Assembly: GCF_017897595.1 (NCBI RefSeq)
Contig: NZ_JAGKIK010000007.1
Location: 124,001 to 188,000, forward strand
DNA: 64,000 nt
DNA from: Aquimarina sp. U1-2
Lineage (GTDB): Bacteria; Bacteroidota; Bacteroidia; Flavobacteriales; Flavobacteriaceae
Direction of reading: 5' to 3'
Shown: piece after piece, positions 63,267-64,000 of the stretch
Layout of the letters: every line of letters begins with the position of its first letter
Numbering within the stretch: position 1 is the stretch's first letter
The notes under the pieces: generated by a model
The model's input: only the letters and a program-made list of their open reading frames with translations
Databases searched by the model: none
Told to the model about the DNA's origin: nothing
Program-made: the position numbers and the translations under genes

Positions 63267-64000
63267 CTATTCGTCTAATAATTGCCCAACGAATTGCTCA
63301 AATTCAGTTTTAAATTTCTTATAGGGCGTCCCGGTCGCCGGACCATTAAATCCAGTATGTATTTTGCGAACTTTTCCTTTCTTATCCAGAAAAATGGTAG
63401 TAGGATATGACAAAACGTGATTTAACATAGGAAGTTTCTCCTGTGCTTTTTGTTTATCTGAAGTTCCATATTGAGCCAATAGAATGGGGTACTCTACTTT
63501 CAATTTCTCTTGTAATCGTTTTATGGACTGAAAAGCTTTATCTGAAGTTTTTGCATATTCGAATGCCAGCGCCACAAATTTGATATCTTTTCCTTTATTC
63601 TGATTGTAAAAGTCAACGTAATATTTGGTTTCATCCATACAATTAGGACACCATGTTCCCATAATTTGAATGATGACTACATTATTTTTAAACTGGTCAT
63701 CTTCTAATGAAATCATGTTGCCGTTAGTATCAGGAAAACTAAACGATAAGGTATCATAACCTTCTTTCAAAAATGTTAACGAATCTTCTTTAGGAAGCTC
63801 AAAGTCTTCATTTCGTTTAGCGGTAAAAGAGGTTTTCGAATGATTACCAGAATAAAAATAGCCTTCAATTTTGTTTTCAGTAACATTCGCTTCAAATAAA
63901 AATGCGTGGGCTCCATCAAAAGTGGATAATTGTAAACGGTTTCCATTAAGTACACCTTCCAAATAGCGATAATCACCTGTGGTTGTTCTAAAAGTACCTG
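63267..64000 (-). CDS. TlpA-family thiol-disulfide protein (5' end outside window)
   Basis: The frame stays open to the window edge, so the N-terminus is missing. The seen part is about 244 residues. It starts with a beta-rich segment (YRYLEGVLNGNRLQL, FDGAHAFLFEANV) typical of the N-terminal domain of Bacteroidota TlpA proteins. A thioredoxin-like domain follows with the active site GTWCPNC (CxxC). The C-terminus has the cis-Pro region LSYPTTIFLDKKGKV and ends EQFVGQLLDE. It is probably a periplasmic reductant; an initiation codon at 63962 within the frame is unlikely to be the start. Confidence 0.85.
   Translation of the reverse strand, partial: GTFRTTTGDYRYLEGVLNGNRLQLSTFDGAHAFLFEANVTENKIEGYFYSGNHSKTSFTAKRNEDFELPKEDSLTFLKEGYDTLSFSFPDTNGNMISLEDDQFKNNVVIIQIMGTWCPNCMDETKYYVDFYNQNKGKDIKFVALAFEYAKTSDKAFQSIKRLQEKLKVEYPILLAQYGTSDKQKAQEKLPMLNHVLSYPTTIFLDKKGKVRKIHTGFNGPATGTPYKKFKTEFEQFVGQLLDE

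Noticed and set aside
1-64000. CRISPR arrays, tRNA and rRNA genes, integrases, complete insertion sequences
   Set aside because: No regularly spaced direct repeats, no tRNA-like cloverleaf and no transposase or integrase coding region was found by reading; a dedicated search could still find a weak case.

Overview
The window looks like an ordinary chromosomal stretch of a Bacteroidota bacterium, most likely a marine Flavobacteriaceae. The genus cannot be fixed from the sequence alone. The evidence is an AT-rich genome, several TAnnTTTG promoter boxes, few Shine-Dalgarno-like starts, and typical flavobacterial families: a YfhO membrane protein, a DUF4834 protein, a TonB receptor with a carboxypeptidase-regulatory N-terminus, an OmpA protein with thrombospondin type 3 repeats, a metzincin of the DUF5117/DUF4953 type, and a probable sulfonolipid (capnine) enzyme pair. 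No rRNA, tRNA, CRISPR array, complete insertion sequence or prophage was seen.

Layout. 0-5 kb: the 3' nine-tenths of uvrA, a short precursor-like peptide gene on the minus strand that is easy to miss, and a secreted Arg/Ser-rich protein. 5-12.5 kb: a minus-strand envelope block (YfhO protein, glycosyltransferase, flippase), a DUF4834 protein and an outer-membrane protein with a long charged tail. 12.6-24 kb: a GNAT enzyme, the capnine-type pair, an oligopeptidase B-like enzyme, YbaB/EbfC, a YegP-like protein, threonine aldolase and a secreted metalloprotease. 24-33 kb: prfB with its programmed +1 frameshift, an ArsC-like protein, a TonB receptor, fumC, and a Cys/Met-metabolism PLP enzyme divergent from an Lrp/AsnC regulator. 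33-42 kb: outer-membrane and OmpA proteins, an MFS transporter, holA, a restriction-endonuclease-like protein, a glycosyltransferase and a six-cysteine precursor-like peptide. 42-64 kb: an AraC regulator, a threonylcarbamoyl-AMP synthase, a D-threonine aldolase-like enzyme, uvrD/pcrA, a five-gene plus-strand run (small protein, DsrE-like, M20 hydrolase, FMN glutamate-synthase-like, DUF7935-like), patatin, M1 peptidase, recG, GNAT genes, pta-ackA and a truncated TlpA-like protein.

How the genes fit together. Most are housekeeping: DNA repair (uvrA, uvrD, recG, holA), translation (prfB, tRNA t6A synthesis), central carbon (fumC, pta-ackA), PLP-dependent amino-acid chemistry, and envelope building. 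The accessory signal lies mostly between the genes. Several families of short non-coding repeats are present: elements with AACCCG-type inverted ends, a 140-bp element that supplies the last eight residues of threonine aldolase, a ~165-bp repeat in two ~95% identical copies, and a 142-bp nested palindrome. Two small proteins 38 kb apart share a leader-like segment and differ completely after it. They are the best candidates here for an undescribed secreted-peptide system, although no maturation or export gene lies beside either of them.
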